From contig NW_025776814.1 in NCBI RefSeq assembly GCF_021130785.1, positions 62,001 to 126,000 on the forward strand: a DNA stretch of 64,000 bases, written 5' to 3'. Shown here piece after piece: positions 1 through 12,588 of this stretch. Position numbers and translations under genes: made by a program. Within the stretch, counting starts at the first letter, position 1. Each line of letters opens with the position of its first letter. The DNA is from Homalodisca vitripennis. Taxonomy: Eukaryota; Arthropoda; Insecta; Hemiptera; Cicadellidae. Below the pieces are notes generated by a model that saw nothing but the letters and a program-made list of their open reading frames with translations, did no database searches and had not been told where the DNA came from.

Positions 1-1
1 G

Positions 2-460
2 TCGACAGGGTTTTCTCCATTTGAAATGGTTTTTGGCCGGAAGATGGAAATGCCCATGGAGGCTGATCTGACCATCACCGAAAGCGATGATCTTTACAAT
101 GATCATGTAGAAACCATGCGAAGTAAGCTCAGAGACACGTTTGAAATCGCTGAGAAACGGAAAATAGCAGCTCGCGGCCGCTATGAGAAGCAATACAATA
201 AGAAGGCTCGAGAATTGAAATATGAAGAAGGGCAGATGGTCTTCCTAACACGTGCCTAGTGTAGGTCGGCACCGAGTTAAGAAGTTATCTAAATTGTGGA
301 ACGGGCCGTAAAAAATAGTTAAAGTACTGTCCCCGTTGAACGTGGTATTGAAAATCCGTAAAAGAGAAGTGACTGTCCATGTAAACAGGATCAAGCCCTG
401 CATGAGGAGAGCTCCCGTGCCTCCCCAACAGGCAGTGTATCCACGTGGCCCTAGGCCTCA
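2..460 (+). pseudogene. Integrase C-terminal end of gypsy-type pol (broken)
   Basis: The open frame from the window edge to 259 begins with the TGFSPFEMVFGR stretch, typical of the end of the Ty3/gypsy integrase core, followed by a basic charged region. Coding character then continues in another frame from about 252 to 460. It includes a GPY/F-like module around 285-350 (LWNGP, a stop codon at the next position, then KIVKVLSPLNVVLKI) and a Pro/Arg-rich acidic tail. One frameshift near 255 and one in-frame stop near 309 show that this copy cannot make an intact integrase. In a live element this enzyme would insert the cDNA into the host genome. The start of the gene is outside the window. Confidence 0.8.
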
Positions 461-737
461 AGATGCGAGTGATAGGGTGGAAGATGACAGTGATGAGGTA
501 TAAGATCGAGCAGGTGTTCCGGGGAACCCAGTAGCAGTCGCCGGACCCTCCGATAGGTTGCAACGCCCAAAGAGAAATACGCACGTACCCGGAAGGTGGG
601 GAGATTTTGTTAGACTCCTAAATCTATTTTGATAGATAAGCGGTAGTTTAGTCGCTACGTAGCCCGGGATTAGGTGAGATGTCAACTTTATTTTTGCTGT
701 ATAAAATACCATTGCCTCTGTTATAGGCCTAATTGGC

Positions 738-2696
738 ATGTTATTTACGCTTGGAGTTGCCTGGGGTTTTCACCGAGGTGTCGTCTTCGAAAAGGAGGGA
801 GATGTGCTCCTCACCGACAGCCATTGGACCATAGTGATGCAATACAACTTGACGGAAGTAGAAGAGGAAAACCAGAACCTAAGTATATTGCTATTCAAGG
901 TAAAAGGTCAGTACGATGAGTTCTTTCAGGACCTCTTAGCGAGGAATGTAAGCATGCACTCTTCGGTACGAGGATTAGAAGCAGGATTCAGGTACGAGTA
1001 TGTAGGTTTGCAGCAGCTGGTAGCAGACTATGTCGGCCAAACCAATGATTTGACTACCTTAGTATCTAGTACTCGGCAAAAACGAGGCTTAATCGATGTG
1101 GGAGGCCAGGTACTAAAATTTCTGTTTGGTACTGCAACGGATAGTGACCTGGAATTAACCAATAGTAGGATAAATGAAATAGAAAATCTAAGTGATGACC
1201 TTTCCCATAACACTAAAGACCAAATAACCGTTCTAGGCAATATGCAATCGGAAATTTCCAACCATTGTAGAGCAATAAACAAAATTATCTCTACCATAAA
1301 AGAATATCACGAGCTGATGCACATAACTATGGCCCGTAATTATATCAGAGAACTTATATATGCCAACCAGTTGAGAACCCTTTTTCAGTACCTGAAGCTG
1401 AACTCAGCCCTTTCGGAGGTTAAAGATGCTATTAATCTAGCTGTCCAGAGGATGGCCAGGCTTCACCTGGCCATTGAGGATCTAGCTGCCGGAAAAAATG
1501 ACCAGTATCCTGTTGCCTCCCCATCAGTTCTTGAAGGTCCTGACTTCCGTGGAAAACGTAATACCACCCCCAGTAAAATTGTTTTTAGATGTAAAATTAG
1601 AGAATTTGCATAATTTCTACAAATTTGCCACAATCCAATCATATGTAACGAATTCTCAATTGAGGGTATTAATTAAGCTACCCCTGAAAAATGATAATCA
1701 TTTGTTTGAAATTTTCAATGTGATAGTTTATCCTGTTTACGACCCTTCACTCGCAAAGTGGGGTGAAATGGGAAGTGGCAGATCAAAAGCTTGTGATTAG
1801 TAAAGACAGGCAGACTTATTCGGTTTATGCACCAGAAATCTTTGTAAGGGAATGTAAATTTGGCAAACTCACGGTGTGTCCGTTGTCAGACGCCTTATTA
1901 AGCGTCTACAAAACGACCCAACTGTGTAGTAGATTTATTAATGAAAGAACACGTAACGTTATGTAGTAGAAAGTTGATATCTGGCTTACAGTCTCCCGTT
2001 CTAATTACAGTAGAACACCTACCCGCTGGCTCTACGCCACATAAAAAGAAACACGAGTTATATTAATTTTTTTTGGGCGTGATGCGAACCTGAATGTAAG
2101 TGCGATCACCCTGAAAGGTGAGGGTGAAATACCGAAGCAAGACAGATGTGATCTGATTGCTGATGGGTACAGGGTGCCTTCCCGATTTATCGGCAGCTCC
2201 TCGTATTTAAGTGAATTTGGAAAGATTGTTTTCCTAGAAGTTGATGGAATGTACAGTAGTGAAGAACACAGCTTACTGGTACATGATGTAAATGAAACTT
2301 TGAAAGTCTTGCAGGGACTAAATGATCAGCTGGGCACCCTAAGTTTTAAAGAATACTCCCTAGAGGGTACAGTTCAATTACTTAGGTCCCACTATCACAG
2401 ACGCATGGTTATCAAGTATGCAACGTTTAGTGGTATGTTCTCTTGTTGTGGTGTTAACTGTTGTTGTTCTGTTGCTAATATGGAGGGTGCGAGTTGCCGA
2501 CGTGCTCCGTTCCGCCCTGGGAGATAGCACACAGCATCCGCAGGCCGCCCAGACAGAGTCGCCTCTCCAGACCCTCGAGGAGGCTGTACGCACTGTTCCT
2601 AGACCAGATACTGATCAAAGCGAAATTGATCGAGACCAGAGTGGGAGTATGTCAACCCCACGAACCGCAACTGACGTCAAACTGACCGTACGGTAA
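738..2696 (+). pseudogene. Envelope-like fusion glycoprotein gene of the LTR element (frameshifted)
   Basis: The first open segment (738-1613, 291 codons) has a furin-like RQKR site at residues 113-116, directly followed by a Gly-rich hydrophobic stretch and then a heptad-like helical region. This is the layout of arthropod errantivirus and baculovirus F-type Env proteins. Coding then moves through other frames: 1498-1800, 1763-1966 and 2174-2527. The last segment (2418-2696) contains a strongly hydrophobic membrane anchor (about residues 5-22) and a Pro/Thr/Asp-rich tail. At least four frame changes mean no continuous protein is made here. No convincing signal peptide is seen upstream of 738; in such elements env is usually expressed from a spliced RNA. 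Endogenous insect element, described only. Confidence 0.75.
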
Positions 2697-4460
2697 TCTA
2701 ACAAGGAGTGGAAAGTTGGGCCCTGGACACTTTAAGTAAGTGTGAAATTAGTTGCAAACTTACAACTTCATCGGGATGTGTGTAAAAAAAACCGGAGATC
2801 AACCTGTGTCGAGAATGAACGAGTGCTTCTGGATTCTTAGTCGTAGGGACATGGTGGAAGAGTGATTGGGGATCCCCTACTGTGTTTGTTGATGCTCTCT
2901 GTATGCTGATCACTTGGTTTTGACTTATGTATGTATGTTAACGCAGACTGGTAATGGCAGAGTTACTATAATTCTTTGAACATTCTATTAAAATAAATAT
3001 CATATCCTAAGAGGATCAAGAATGCTCGAGTCAAACTGGTATCTATGGGAAGGTAAAGCCGGCACCCCCAAACCTAAATACCCTTTCCTTTCAACTCCCC
3101 AACCGGACTATAGATACCCTGAAACAGCGCGAATAACTTCCCTAAATTTAAAAAGAAGTGACATTCCAGTAATAAAGCCGTTGAGAGTGTCTTGCTAGGG
3201 GATTTTCCTGACCCCATTAACAAGACAGAAAAGATGTCTTTACCAAGTCTGCAGAATTGTACGTATTAAGATAGTAGGCAGGGTATCAACCCTTGTGTTT
3301 ATTCATATTTTATGTATTCACTGAAAATGTAACTGTTATTTAAGGAATTTATGTGTCACATGTAAGTTGAAAGGGGGTCAATGGTTAGACGTAGTCAATC
3401 AGTATTTCTAGAGTTAGGGAGCAGACTTGCCGGTTACTGCGAGGTTGCTTGTACTGATGGCTACGGAAGGTCAATCCTGTGTCAGGAGAACTCCGCGGCT
3501 TCTATGTAAGCCTGATGAGCAGCTCCATTTAGTGTTAAGTTTACAATTACTGAATTTCCTATTTTACTGTATCTTTTACAAGGGACCAATCCGGGTGACT
3601 TTGAAAATTAGGGGTGACCGAGGCAACCGGCCCCAAGTGAAATCTCATGAGGCTTATCCAAGAATGAGGGAGTAGCGTTCCATATTATGATACATGTGCC
3701 TGGAACAATTTCTTTGTTATAATTGGTTTTCTTTTAAGGGTACATGAAGTGCACTAACCCAGAGTGGCAAAAAAAAATAACATTTTCGACAGTCACCCTG
3801 TTAGCTTAATTTTAATCACATATTGTATTGTCGCTATTGCGATGCCAATGTATTTGTTGTAATGTCATAATGGTTGTAGACGTTTGAATGTCTAGTAATC
3901 TTAGATCTTAAGAATTCGTTAGCCTAAGGGATACTGGTCCTTTGACCATAGTGAGAACTTGGTAGTCTATAGCGTTAAGTTTCTTTTATTTTCTGTTATT
4001 CAAGACATGTTTTTATTTCTTCTTGTGAAGATCCTAAGTTTTTCTTTTGTAATTGTGTGTTTTGATATTTTAACTTGGGTGTGTTTTGGTTTTAAGCCAC
4101 ATATATGTATGTATGTATGTAGTTCGGTAATAGTGTAAAGAGAGAGACCGTTGTGATAGTGAGTAAGAGAATATTATGTAAATGTTGTAAAGAGAGAAGG
4201 CCTAAGTGGCGAATAGGTGTCCGAAATTTAATTTTCGAGTCAAAATTCCGTCCCTAGTATAAATAGTAATGTTGAAGCTTTTTCAAATTTTCTTTTCCAC
4301 TATCAATTCAATGCATCTACCTGTGGCATACCAATTAATTAAAAAAGAAAAAAAGGGATCATATGTAGACTGGGTAGCAGTTATACGTTTGGCTAGGAAG
4401 GGAGGCACAATAAGGACTCTTCGGTACTCCACAAGTACTCAATGCTGAGGGCAGCATGAT
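2697..4460 (+). other. Non-coding tract between env and 3' LTR
   Basis: About 1.76 kb without a convincing coding frame. The one open frame of 82 codons (3427-3675) has no recognisable motif and is interrupted on both sides. A short ATGT repeat lies at about 4087-4120. The stretch is long for an errantivirus-type 3' UTR, so it may include lost coding sequence or a later insertion. Confidence 0.5.
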
Positions 4461-4476
4461 CTAAAGGTGGGGGGAG
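4461..4476 (+). promoter_or_regulatory. Probable polypurine tract
   Basis: Apart from its first pyrimidines (CT) and one internal T, this is a run of purines ending in GGTGGGGGGAG, immediately before the TGTGACAC start of the presumed LTR. In LTR retroelements such a tract primes plus-strand DNA synthesis. Its position directly at the LTR border supports both calls. Confidence 0.6.
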
Positions 4477-5271
4477 TGTGACACCTCGGTGTTAACGCCC
4501 CAAAATTTTAACAAATAAATTAGTTTAACCTAATACTACGAAAATGTCTTATTGTTACTTTAGTGATTATCTTAACCACCTTTATACTGGTAAGACCTCC
4601 CCAATATGTAACAATGCTGCCGTACACATCAAGTGCCATCCGGATTAATATAGGAAAATATAGGCGTTAAGGCCACTTCAGAAGAAAGGGACAGGAGTTC
4701 TGCCACAGCCTGTATATGCATTAAATTGAAGCCCGCGGTGATGCGACGACACCGGTGTTGTCGCAGCCACGTGTTTGGAATGCGCTGAAATCAGCAATAG
4801 TTGTGTTGTACGCAGGCCTTGAGCAGTCTAAAAGCACCATATACTTCGTTAATTACTAAATGAATCGCCTAGGCGGCAGCACCTCTCAGAGTACCATCCT
4901 AAGACGAAACGCGCTCTGATTGGTCTGGAGCCTTGGCAGCGGGAGAATCGGGCGATGTTGAAGTGATGCTCGGAGAGTCGGCTAACTTGTGCGGAACGCG
5001 ACAGATGTTAACTTAGGCCCTCTCCCCCCCTCTCCCTCTCTCTCTATCCATATTTTTAACTTTTCGGAAGCCAAATTCTAAATTCTTAATTATGTATTAA
5101 TCAAACCTAATTATTTTATTAATTTAATCCAAAGAGTGTGCCAATTTTAATAAATCATATATTAGTTCGACTCCGTTGTTTTATTTCGAAAAGTTTATAC
5201 AACTTTCCTCGCCACGAACCCAGGTGAAGATCTTTCGCCTCCCACTGGGCAAACGAAGGCAACCTACCACA
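4477..5271 (+). repeat. Probable 3' LTR of the gypsy-type element
   Basis: This 795-bp segment begins TGTGACACC after the purine tract and ends ACCTACCACA, giving TGTG...CACA termini. It is more GC-rich at 4690-5030 than its surroundings, has a CT-rich run near 5020-5045, and contains AATAAA-type signals near 5147-5155. The 5' LTR is outside the window, so identity and target duplication cannot be compared. The right border is the least certain point. Confidence 0.5.
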
Positions 5272-5280
5272 TTTTTAATA

Positions 5281-5440
5281 CAACAAGATTATGGCGAAGA
5301 AAATTTCATACAATTATGAAATAAAGTAAAGTAAAGATGTCTTATTTTACGAGGCGAAGTTAGAGAAAGGCCCTATTTAACACTTAACCTGGGGACCAAC
5401 GGCTTAAAAACGACTTCCGAACCACCACCAATGGCCGGTC
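5281..5440 (-). repeat. SINE/LINE 3' tail, minus strand
   Basis: Read on the minus strand, this has the block TTAAGTGTTAAATAGGG, then CTAACTTCGCCTCG, then TAAAATAAGACATC and a (CTTTA)-type simple tail. The same block recurs at 9720-9815 with a (TTTCA)n tail, and in weaker form at the end of the SINE at 5650-5870. It is therefore a shared 3' module of a retroposon family. Confidence 0.55.
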
Positions 5441-5454
5441 AGACCATTTAGTTA

Positions 5455-5640
5455 GTTTTTTGTAAATAAGTAAAAATTTATTAAAGTGCCTAGAAATAAT
5501 TTTATATTACCACCCAGATGTACCGTCCAGATTGATTATTATTGTTCATATTATTTTAAAGCATTTTCTACACGCCACTTGTAAATCACCCCAACATTTT
5601 TAAGATATAACATCACTTCAGGAAATAAACTTTTAGCCAA
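5455..5640. repeat. Dispersed repeat, partner at 17480-17690
   Basis: The segment with CCTAGAAATAATTTTATATTACCACCCAGATGTACCGTC aligns by eye with 17520-17650 (TCTAGAAATATTTTTATCTTATGACCCACCTGTACCATC), including the following GTTCATATT and ACGACACTTG-like parts. Function unknown; probably the body of an old retroposon. Confidence 0.45.
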
Positions 5641-5649
5641 AAAACAATA

Positions 5650-5870
5650 AAAAAGGAGAAGCCGATCCCCTTTCAACACTTAATCTGCCCGTCCTCATGA
5701 GCGACTGGCCTATGCGAGGACCTTATCAAACAGAATAAGGGGGAGAATCGATACAGTACAAGATCGATTGTACTGATAAAAAGTGCAACAGTCACATACA
5801 GGATTTGAACCTGCGCTATCTCTAACTCAGACTCTAACGTCTCAGACCGCTCGGCCATCGGCACTCTCAA
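5650..5870 (-). repeat. tRNA-derived SINE, minus strand
   Basis: The minus strand carries an A box (TGGCCGAGCGG, plus-strand 5847-5857) and a B box (GGTTCAAATCC, plus-strand 5801-5811) at tRNA-like spacing. They resemble a class II tRNA (Ser or Leu type). The stretch corresponding to the acceptor stem does not pair, and an unrelated body of about 130 bp follows, so this is a SINE head rather than a tRNA gene. A 65-codon open frame across it is incidental. RNA polymerase III would have transcribed the source element. Confidence 0.7.
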
Positions 5871-5879
5871 TTTTTAATA

Positions 5880-8740
5880 TGTGTATTTTGAGTCTGTATA
5901 TTTTTGCAATATCTCGTGCCACATTATAGTTACTAATTAGAACATTATACAGTAAATGAAACGTCATGCGAAAATCCATAGGTTATTTTGTTTTCGGAAT
6001 AGACACATAGATATGAACTTTTTTCCATCCGCTCAAGTGATAGGCATTACTAACACTCAGCTAATAATTAACTCTACATAATTATGCTAACAAGATATTC
6101 AGTGATTCACATTTATCTCTTGATAAATTAAATTCACATTATAAAGGTCACTTATTTTATGCCTTACATTACATGTATTGAGTTTGAATGTTGAATTTTG
6201 CTTTTTTCTGCAGCGTCTGGTATTTAAAGCTGTCTCAGACTTGACTCCTGGAATTTGCTGGCATGATAGTCTGAAGAGATCCAAAGAAAGTCGGCGTCGT
6301 ACCTCAAAACGTTTACATCGTTACGACATCAGACACACTTGTAAATAGATGAAGTGGTATTCTTTTTGTCTCATAAGGTACACAGTTGAGTGCACTATGA
6401 TGTTTCTGACAGGATCTCTAAGCACGGTGGAGCAACTGAGTTTTCTTCACATATCGTAGTTATAGAAGAAAGGGATGATTTTTACCTTCATCTGCAGTTA
6501 TTTCCCTAGCGTTTTTTGAAATCAAGTTGGAGTTTATAATAATGTTTCACAGCCTTAAACTCCAGTAATCTATTAACTTCCGCATTGTTGTATTTAATAT
6601 GCCAAAAATGTTGCCTTATCTTTGCCTTGTTATCTTTGTGAGTCCTGTAGTATCTAATATTTAAATTCACGTTGATGAATTAGATTAGATACCGTTATTA
6701 TAACGCTGTATATGTGGTTGGGAAATCATGTATTATATTCATATTGTTACATTTGGTACACTAAATATAATTCCTAATGTAAAATTTTGTTACATTTGTA
6801 GGTAAAAACTAAGAAGAACTTATCTATAACATGATTTTAACACTTAGACGGACCCGTTCAGTGGTTATGTTTAATATATGAAGATTATGGAAATTCTTTA
6901 TTAATACCAACATTGAAAAATTTTAGAAAAAAAACAACCTACTTCATTAAAGCATTTTAATAAGATTGCTTGTACTTTCTTTCGCATTATAAACCTAATG
7001 TATAGGTTGGTTACTTTTTTAAAAAAGACTTGAAAATATTAATTTAATTTGGGATAATAAACTAAACGGTAAACTTCATTTGTTTACTGTTGACTGTTTA
7101 CTTGAATTACTAATGAAAAATGGGTCAAATAGAACATTTATCTCATGTGTGGTGTTAAAATATCTGCAGTTTTTGTAAATTTCACTTCCTTGTTTATCTC
7201 ATTCGTAAAAACTTTGTTATCGATTTAAAACTAACTTTACGAGAACCTAGTCATAGAGAGTGGCAAATAGCTCATATTTGGATAAAAATGCATTATTTAT
7301 GACTATAAACGTGTTTTGTATGTTTTATTTAACAATTCCGTAAGTGATTATTTTTTGTAAATCAATCTTTGAATGTCAGGATAGCAACGTTAGTGTCCTG
7401 GCACATTGAACGACTGTGTTCTCTTTTTCTCACATAAGCACGTTTTGCATGACAAACTTATGGGAACGTGTCAGTTACCTATCTTTCACGCTTACCGGAA
7501 GTCTGGCATAGTTTAAACTTTGTTTAAATTGATTTAGCCATGTGTAATTATATGAGAAATGATTTGCAATTATGTATATGAGGAATGCCATATAACTCAA
7601 CCGTTTGTAATTGGAGCAGAGGAAGTGACATTAGATGAAGGTTGTTTGGGTATAAAAGGAGGGAAATTTAATTAGATAAATGAAAGGGACGCGTCAGGAC
7701 TGCTGGCTCGTTGTCAGTTTTGTAACAGTGACCTTCTCACTGTCAGTGTCAACATCTAAAATACTCAGGGGCTTTTAGAACTTTCCTTTTATTTGGTACA
7801 AAATAAACTTGCGGTCACTGGCTGTACACATGTAATTCCATTTCTGATCTTTTCCATGAATGTGAAATTACATAAATTCGTTACTGCTGAACTCATAGAG
7901 TAGAACACCTTATAAAAAACTGGTATGAACTTAAAAATATTACATCTAACACGGTGATTTTATTTAATCATACCATTACTAGTACTGTGGACTATTCTTT
8001 TTCGTACAAAAATGACTGATGACTGAAAATAACATAGCTGGTACAAACAAGGCACGTCTGGACCCGGCCGCTCGGTTGTTATTTGTTGTTATTTGCTCCG
8101 CTAACTGAGATAAATGGATTTCTCGTCGTCAATACATAGTGTATTCCACTGAGTTATATATTCTTTCCTCGGAAAATAAGGATTGTGATATTTCCAAAAC
8201 AAATTTTAAATTTAATAAAACTTAAAGATCGATGTTTTAATCACAATACGTACACGTCAATAGATGTTGAATTAGCATCAACCAAATTCGACCTCCTATT
8301 TTTCTGGCAAGGCAAACATTTAGCCACTTTTTCATTTGCATGTTATAAGTTTGTTCCATATAACTGTTATTTATGTGTCTGACGGTCGGTTTTAAGTGCT
8401 AAGCTACGATAAAATAAGTCTTTAGAAAGAAATTATCGTGTGGTATTTTTCGTATTTTGAAACTGAATATATAAAAAGATAAAAAGTGCATTTAAATTTT
8501 AATCGGAAATTGTTTTACAACAAAGACCTAACCTCATCGTTTTCGTCCTTAAGACACCAATGTTATTTATTATACGTTACCATTCACTTTTATAGATTAA
8601 ATGAAATCAAATTTCATATAAATATTTTATTTCTCAAATGTAATGTAAAGTATCGGAACTAAATTATTTGCTTAGTGTTTGCGAAGATACGAGAAAAATG
8701 CTCCTAACCAAAATGTCAATGAGAAAATCACAAATAATGC
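5880..8740. other. AT-rich spacer without a recognisable gene
   Basis: Open frames are short and unsupported. The only structured piece I see is 6222-6350, a copy of a dispersed repeat also present at 29878-30010 and, inverted, at 47570-47770. The rest looks like ordinary intergenic DNA. Confidence 0.5.
6222..6350 (+). repeat. Dispersed repeat family 1, copy 1
   Basis: Anchors are CAGACTTGACTCCTG, GTCTGAAGAGAT and ACGACATCAGACACAC. The same anchors in the same order occur at 29878-30010 (+) and on the minus strand at 47570-47770. Copies differ by many substitutions, so the family is old. I see no intact coding frame. Confidence 0.55.
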
Positions 8741-8744
8741 TTTT

Positions 8745-9160
8745 GTTGTTCTCTTAGGACAAAGAGCTTCGAAAATTGCATCTAGCCCTATAAGGGCCTT
8801 TGCGCTACTTCCGGAGTTACAGGAAATTCTGGATGGATAAGGTGGGGGGTAGGAGCCGCCTCTTACCGAGATTCATGAGGAAAAGTTTAGGGCACTAATC
8901 TCAAATCATGGCCCCTAGTAAAAAGGAGAAGCTAGCTCTGAACCAGCCTCTCCAGTCAAAGCAGGCAGGGAGTGGCAAACCCTTATGTCCACACTGGCAA
9001 GAACCTTTGACTTTTAGGTTAGAAACCCCATAAATTCCAACAGTAATCTCCCGCAGTGGACTGAAACCTGTAAAATTACCCTGCGCCCCAGAAATTGCGG
9101 TTAGTAATGGGACGCTCCTGGACATCCATAATTTTGGCCAGACCACTGTGAGTTAAACTT
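8745..9160 (-). repeat. GC-rich relict, probably an old mobile-element fragment
   Basis: This stretch is clearly more GC-rich than its AT-rich surroundings. On the minus strand it reads as broken coding-like text with stops in all frames, the longest open part being 81 codons at 8901-9146. The mixture of sharp borders and scattered stops suggests a decayed transposon fragment, but no family motif was identified. Confidence 0.35.
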
Positions 9161-9715
9161 GAAGGTATAAACCAGCCAGAAATTAACCCTCCTGAGGATC
9201 ACAAATAGCTTAATCTGCAAACAAAATGAATACAACATACGACATTTTAAAACGTGACATAGTAACACATGGAGTCTAATGAAATGTATATTTAGAATTG
9301 AAATTTCCATGTAATCACAGAAAAGCCTATTACACAATACGTAGAAGTGTATCTCTTATGAGAACGCACAGATAACCTCTGTAAAAAAGCAATACATTAT
9401 AAACAAACAAAACAAACATCTATCACCTGTCTACTGGCTACAATTCTGTTGAAGCAGGTTAGCCAATTTATTAAACAAAAAGAAAATCTTGTTTTCTTTG
9501 ACTACTACATGTATAACAGTGAGCAACATCACAAACCTTGAAGCGCAGTACACACTACGCTGAGAAAGCTTACTCAACCGGTAAAACTTTGAAACTTGTC
9601 AAACATATGCATTTTTTTAACACACTTCCCGTAACAGTAAAAAAATAAACCATGTATCATTTTAAACAGGAGATTCTGGGCTACAATTTAGAATAGAACA
9701 GAAAAATCTTCCATC
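9160..9715. other. Spacer; one single-copy match to the 39-bp repeat unit
   Basis: No gene seen. Positions 9245-9275 (GTGACATAGTAACACATGGAGTCTAA) match one unit of the 39-bp tandem repeat at 44101-44222, so that unit exists as a dispersed element before local expansion. Confidence 0.45.
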
Positions 9716-9719
9716 TCCT

Positions 9720-9815
9720 GAAGATGAAATGAAATGAAATGAAAAATGCCTTTATTTACAGAGGCGAAGTTAGGACTTAAAAGTCCTCTCTACCACTTAA
9801 CCTCCAAAAAAAAAA
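9720..9815 (-). repeat. Retroposon 3' tail with (TTTCA)n
   Basis: On the minus strand: GGTTAAGTGGTAGAGAGG, CCTAACTTCGCCTCTGTAAATAAAGGC, then a TTTCATTTCA simple repeat at 9726-9745. It shares its 3' module with 5281-5440. The direction is set by the AATAAA-like block and the simple tail. Confidence 0.55.
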
Positions 9816-9829
9816 CAAACAAAGTAAAA

Positions 9830-12585
9830 TATTATCATACCTATTACAACATTGTAATTGACACTTAAACTAAATCACTTTAATAATTAATGCTAATGTT
9901 TGTGAGCCAAGAACTTATCAAACAGCGATTCAAGATCTCTGGCTGTCATTAGCATTTTATATTGCCTCCAGCTACTCCACTTTTGGTGCACTTTTGTTAC
10001 AGTTTAGTATTCTTAGGATATTCTCGATTGGTTTACTTTAAGCTTATACCTTTACACTGTTATTTTTGTAAGTACATACATTTAATTAGAGTCCTTCAGT
10101 TATTTGGTCCATAAAAAATTTTATATATTTATGTTAGTTATATTTTTATGTTATTTTACCAAGCCGTGTGACCAACCATTTAGTAGTGCTGACTTACAGA
10201 GGTAAATGTACTGATGATGATTTCGTTATTAGTCCCATATCAACAAATATTAGTTATCAGATTTTTGTTTTATTGTAAATATTTTTGTTAGTAACAATAT
10301 TTAGAAAAATTTCATTCCTCTGTCCACACAATATCTCCAGAAAAAACGTACCTACACAAAAGAATGTTTTCTGGAAACTTTATTACTATTTAGGCATTAT
10401 CGACTTTTGTTATTCTATATCAATCTCATCTTGTAAATTATCACTTTATTTTGACCACCTTCATCCACGTAAATGTATGTTGGCAATATATATCTTTGAG
10501 TATTTACTAAGAATAAATATATATTTCCAAGAAAAGTATACATGAAATTCAAAGAATAGTAGAATTGTGATATTCAAACGTTTAATTTCAATTAATCTCA
10601 ATTCTTTGCCTTTTATTTTAATCACTTAAAACTGTTGAACTGAATTGTATATTTACAAGAAGTCCAGAGTATTATTCCACCTACCATTATTCTGCGACTG
10701 AAGGTTGTAGACAGGGATTCACCCTGTACGTTACAAAACGTACCTGAATTTCGTTCTTTAAATAATAAAGGCTTTCTAAGTTCCTTTCACATGATCAGAC
10801 CACATGTCTTTTACTTGTCTTTCATCAGATCACACGAGTACTCCGGCAGCACGCCTGTAAATTTTTTTTTCCATTTATAAATCAATTCTAGTACAATTCT
10901 ACTATATATTATTTTTAAGAATACAATAATTGATGTCCATATCGTATTCAATATCAAACTCACAAAAAACACCCTTTTTCTATTTCTTTTAATTTTCTTA
11001 CATTATCAAATTCCCTACAACGTATTACAAAGAGAATGATTGGTTTATATAAATTTAAAACAACCTTGCATCTTTGCATCTTTCTTACAAGAAATATTTT
11101 ATAGAGTGCAAGACAGCAAGATTTCTAACATTTCTTTTGATATGCGTCATGGTTTACAATTTCGGTAACATATAATGATGGAAAATTACCGAAATAATAC
11201 TTTCTTTTCAAATAATCCATTGTCTATAACAAATTTTAAACAAATAATATTTATTCATGAATATTTTGCTTTTCATTAAAATCTATTCTCAGCTAGACTA
11301 TTTTTCTTCAATAAATATGAAGGTGTATTGTCTAAAAAAACTGATAATTCGTTGTATTAAAATATTCTTGAACTAAAACAAAAAAAACGCTTGAAAAATG
11401 TTAATACATTCATGAATCTATGTTATGTACCTTTTTATAATTACATGTGCAGTTCTTATCAATATTTATATTTTTTCTTTGATAAATATTAATGTAACAA
11501 TTTTCCATTATAGTAATAATCGTATGCCCATGGTATGTTTATATTTTTCTTAGTTAATTTATTTACTTTCTGAATTAAATCATGACAGGTACAGTTTCTT
11601 TTTTTTTTTTTACTTTTTACGAGATTTAGATTCACAAGTTTGTATTTATTTCCACAATTTATTAATGTTACTCATTCATTTTTATCACCTTATTAAAAAC
11701 AATTTTCATAACGTTATTTTATATGTATTCAGTATTAACAGTGTAAAAGTATAAGCAGTTTGAAGAAAAGTGTAATGTGGAGCTACCATCTCGCAATATT
11801 ACATTGAAAATGCGTTTGTATTGTGAAATTTTACTTTATACCAAGTTGTACCTTAGCCAGCATGCGACACGCAGAAGCATATATTTGTCGCGAATAGTTG
11901 ATGGAGCTTGAGAGGCAGAATGGTCTATAATGCAATCACTATTATTGAGGATTTCGCTGCTGTCAGCAAGACGTATCTGGTTGCTGGTCGCGCTACACGT
12001 AATACAACTAGTGAGTGGATCTATACATTGTTCTCCTATTTGTGAAACGACGCTTTGAATGTGACTTTATTTTTACTGAAACTACAACATATTTTAGTTC
12101 CACATACTGATGACAGACAAGGCCCAACACATTTCATTTATAGCCTGCTCCAAATTTTTAAGTTGTATGCGATTAAATTAAACTATTCTCCACGTCATTT
12201 ATGAACACTGCAATGTTTTTCACTGTAGTAGACAATGTTGTTATTTAATATTTTAAAAGAATGCTTTTTGTTCCAGAATGTTTAAAAAAAATCTATCGCG
12301 ATCAATGGAAAGAGATAAAATCTCACTAAATATAAGATATGTGTTTGTGTATATGGCAAATTAAGACAATTGATGAAACACAATTTTGTTTGAGGATATT
12401 ACTTCGGGATCTTTAATTTAACTAACATGCAAAAAAGCTTCCTTATATAATTCTCTAAATTTATTATAAATATTTTTGATTTATTGAATCCAATTCATAC
12501 TCAGCGATATTATAAAAATCAGAATTTTTATTGATTTAGTGTTGGTTTAGTGACTATGCACAAATCCTGACAATATATTGTATAT
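9830..12585. other. AT-rich spacer, nothing recognised
   Basis: Very AT-rich with short homopolymer runs. The open frame of 86 codons at 10285-10545 is AT-driven and without motif. I see no RNA gene or repeat boundary here. Confidence 0.5.
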
Positions 12586-12588
12586 ACT

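Larger units (their letters stand above)
1..5271 (+). mobile_element. Ty3/gypsy-type LTR element with env-like gene, 5' part outside window
   Basis: In order on the plus strand this element holds an integrase C-terminus (2 to about 460), a broken envelope-like gene (738-2696), a long non-coding tract, a purine-rich tract and a probable 3' LTR starting TGTG and ending CACA. This order (pol, env, LTR) is that of insect errantivirus-like retroelements. The gag gene, most of pol, the primer binding site and the 5' LTR lie upstream of the window. Both coding parts carry frameshifts and stops, so this is an old, dead copy. Family level is well supported; the exact lineage within Ty3/gypsy is not resolved. 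Confidence 0.8.

Noticed and set aside
285..739. Minus-strand genes of 99 and 93 codons at the left end
   Set aside because: They lie opposite the broken integrase/env region of the LTR element and have no motifs.
5785..5866. A functional tRNA gene on the minus strand
   Set aside because: A and B boxes are good, but the bases that should form the acceptor stem do not pair and a non-tRNA body follows; it is better read as a SINE head.
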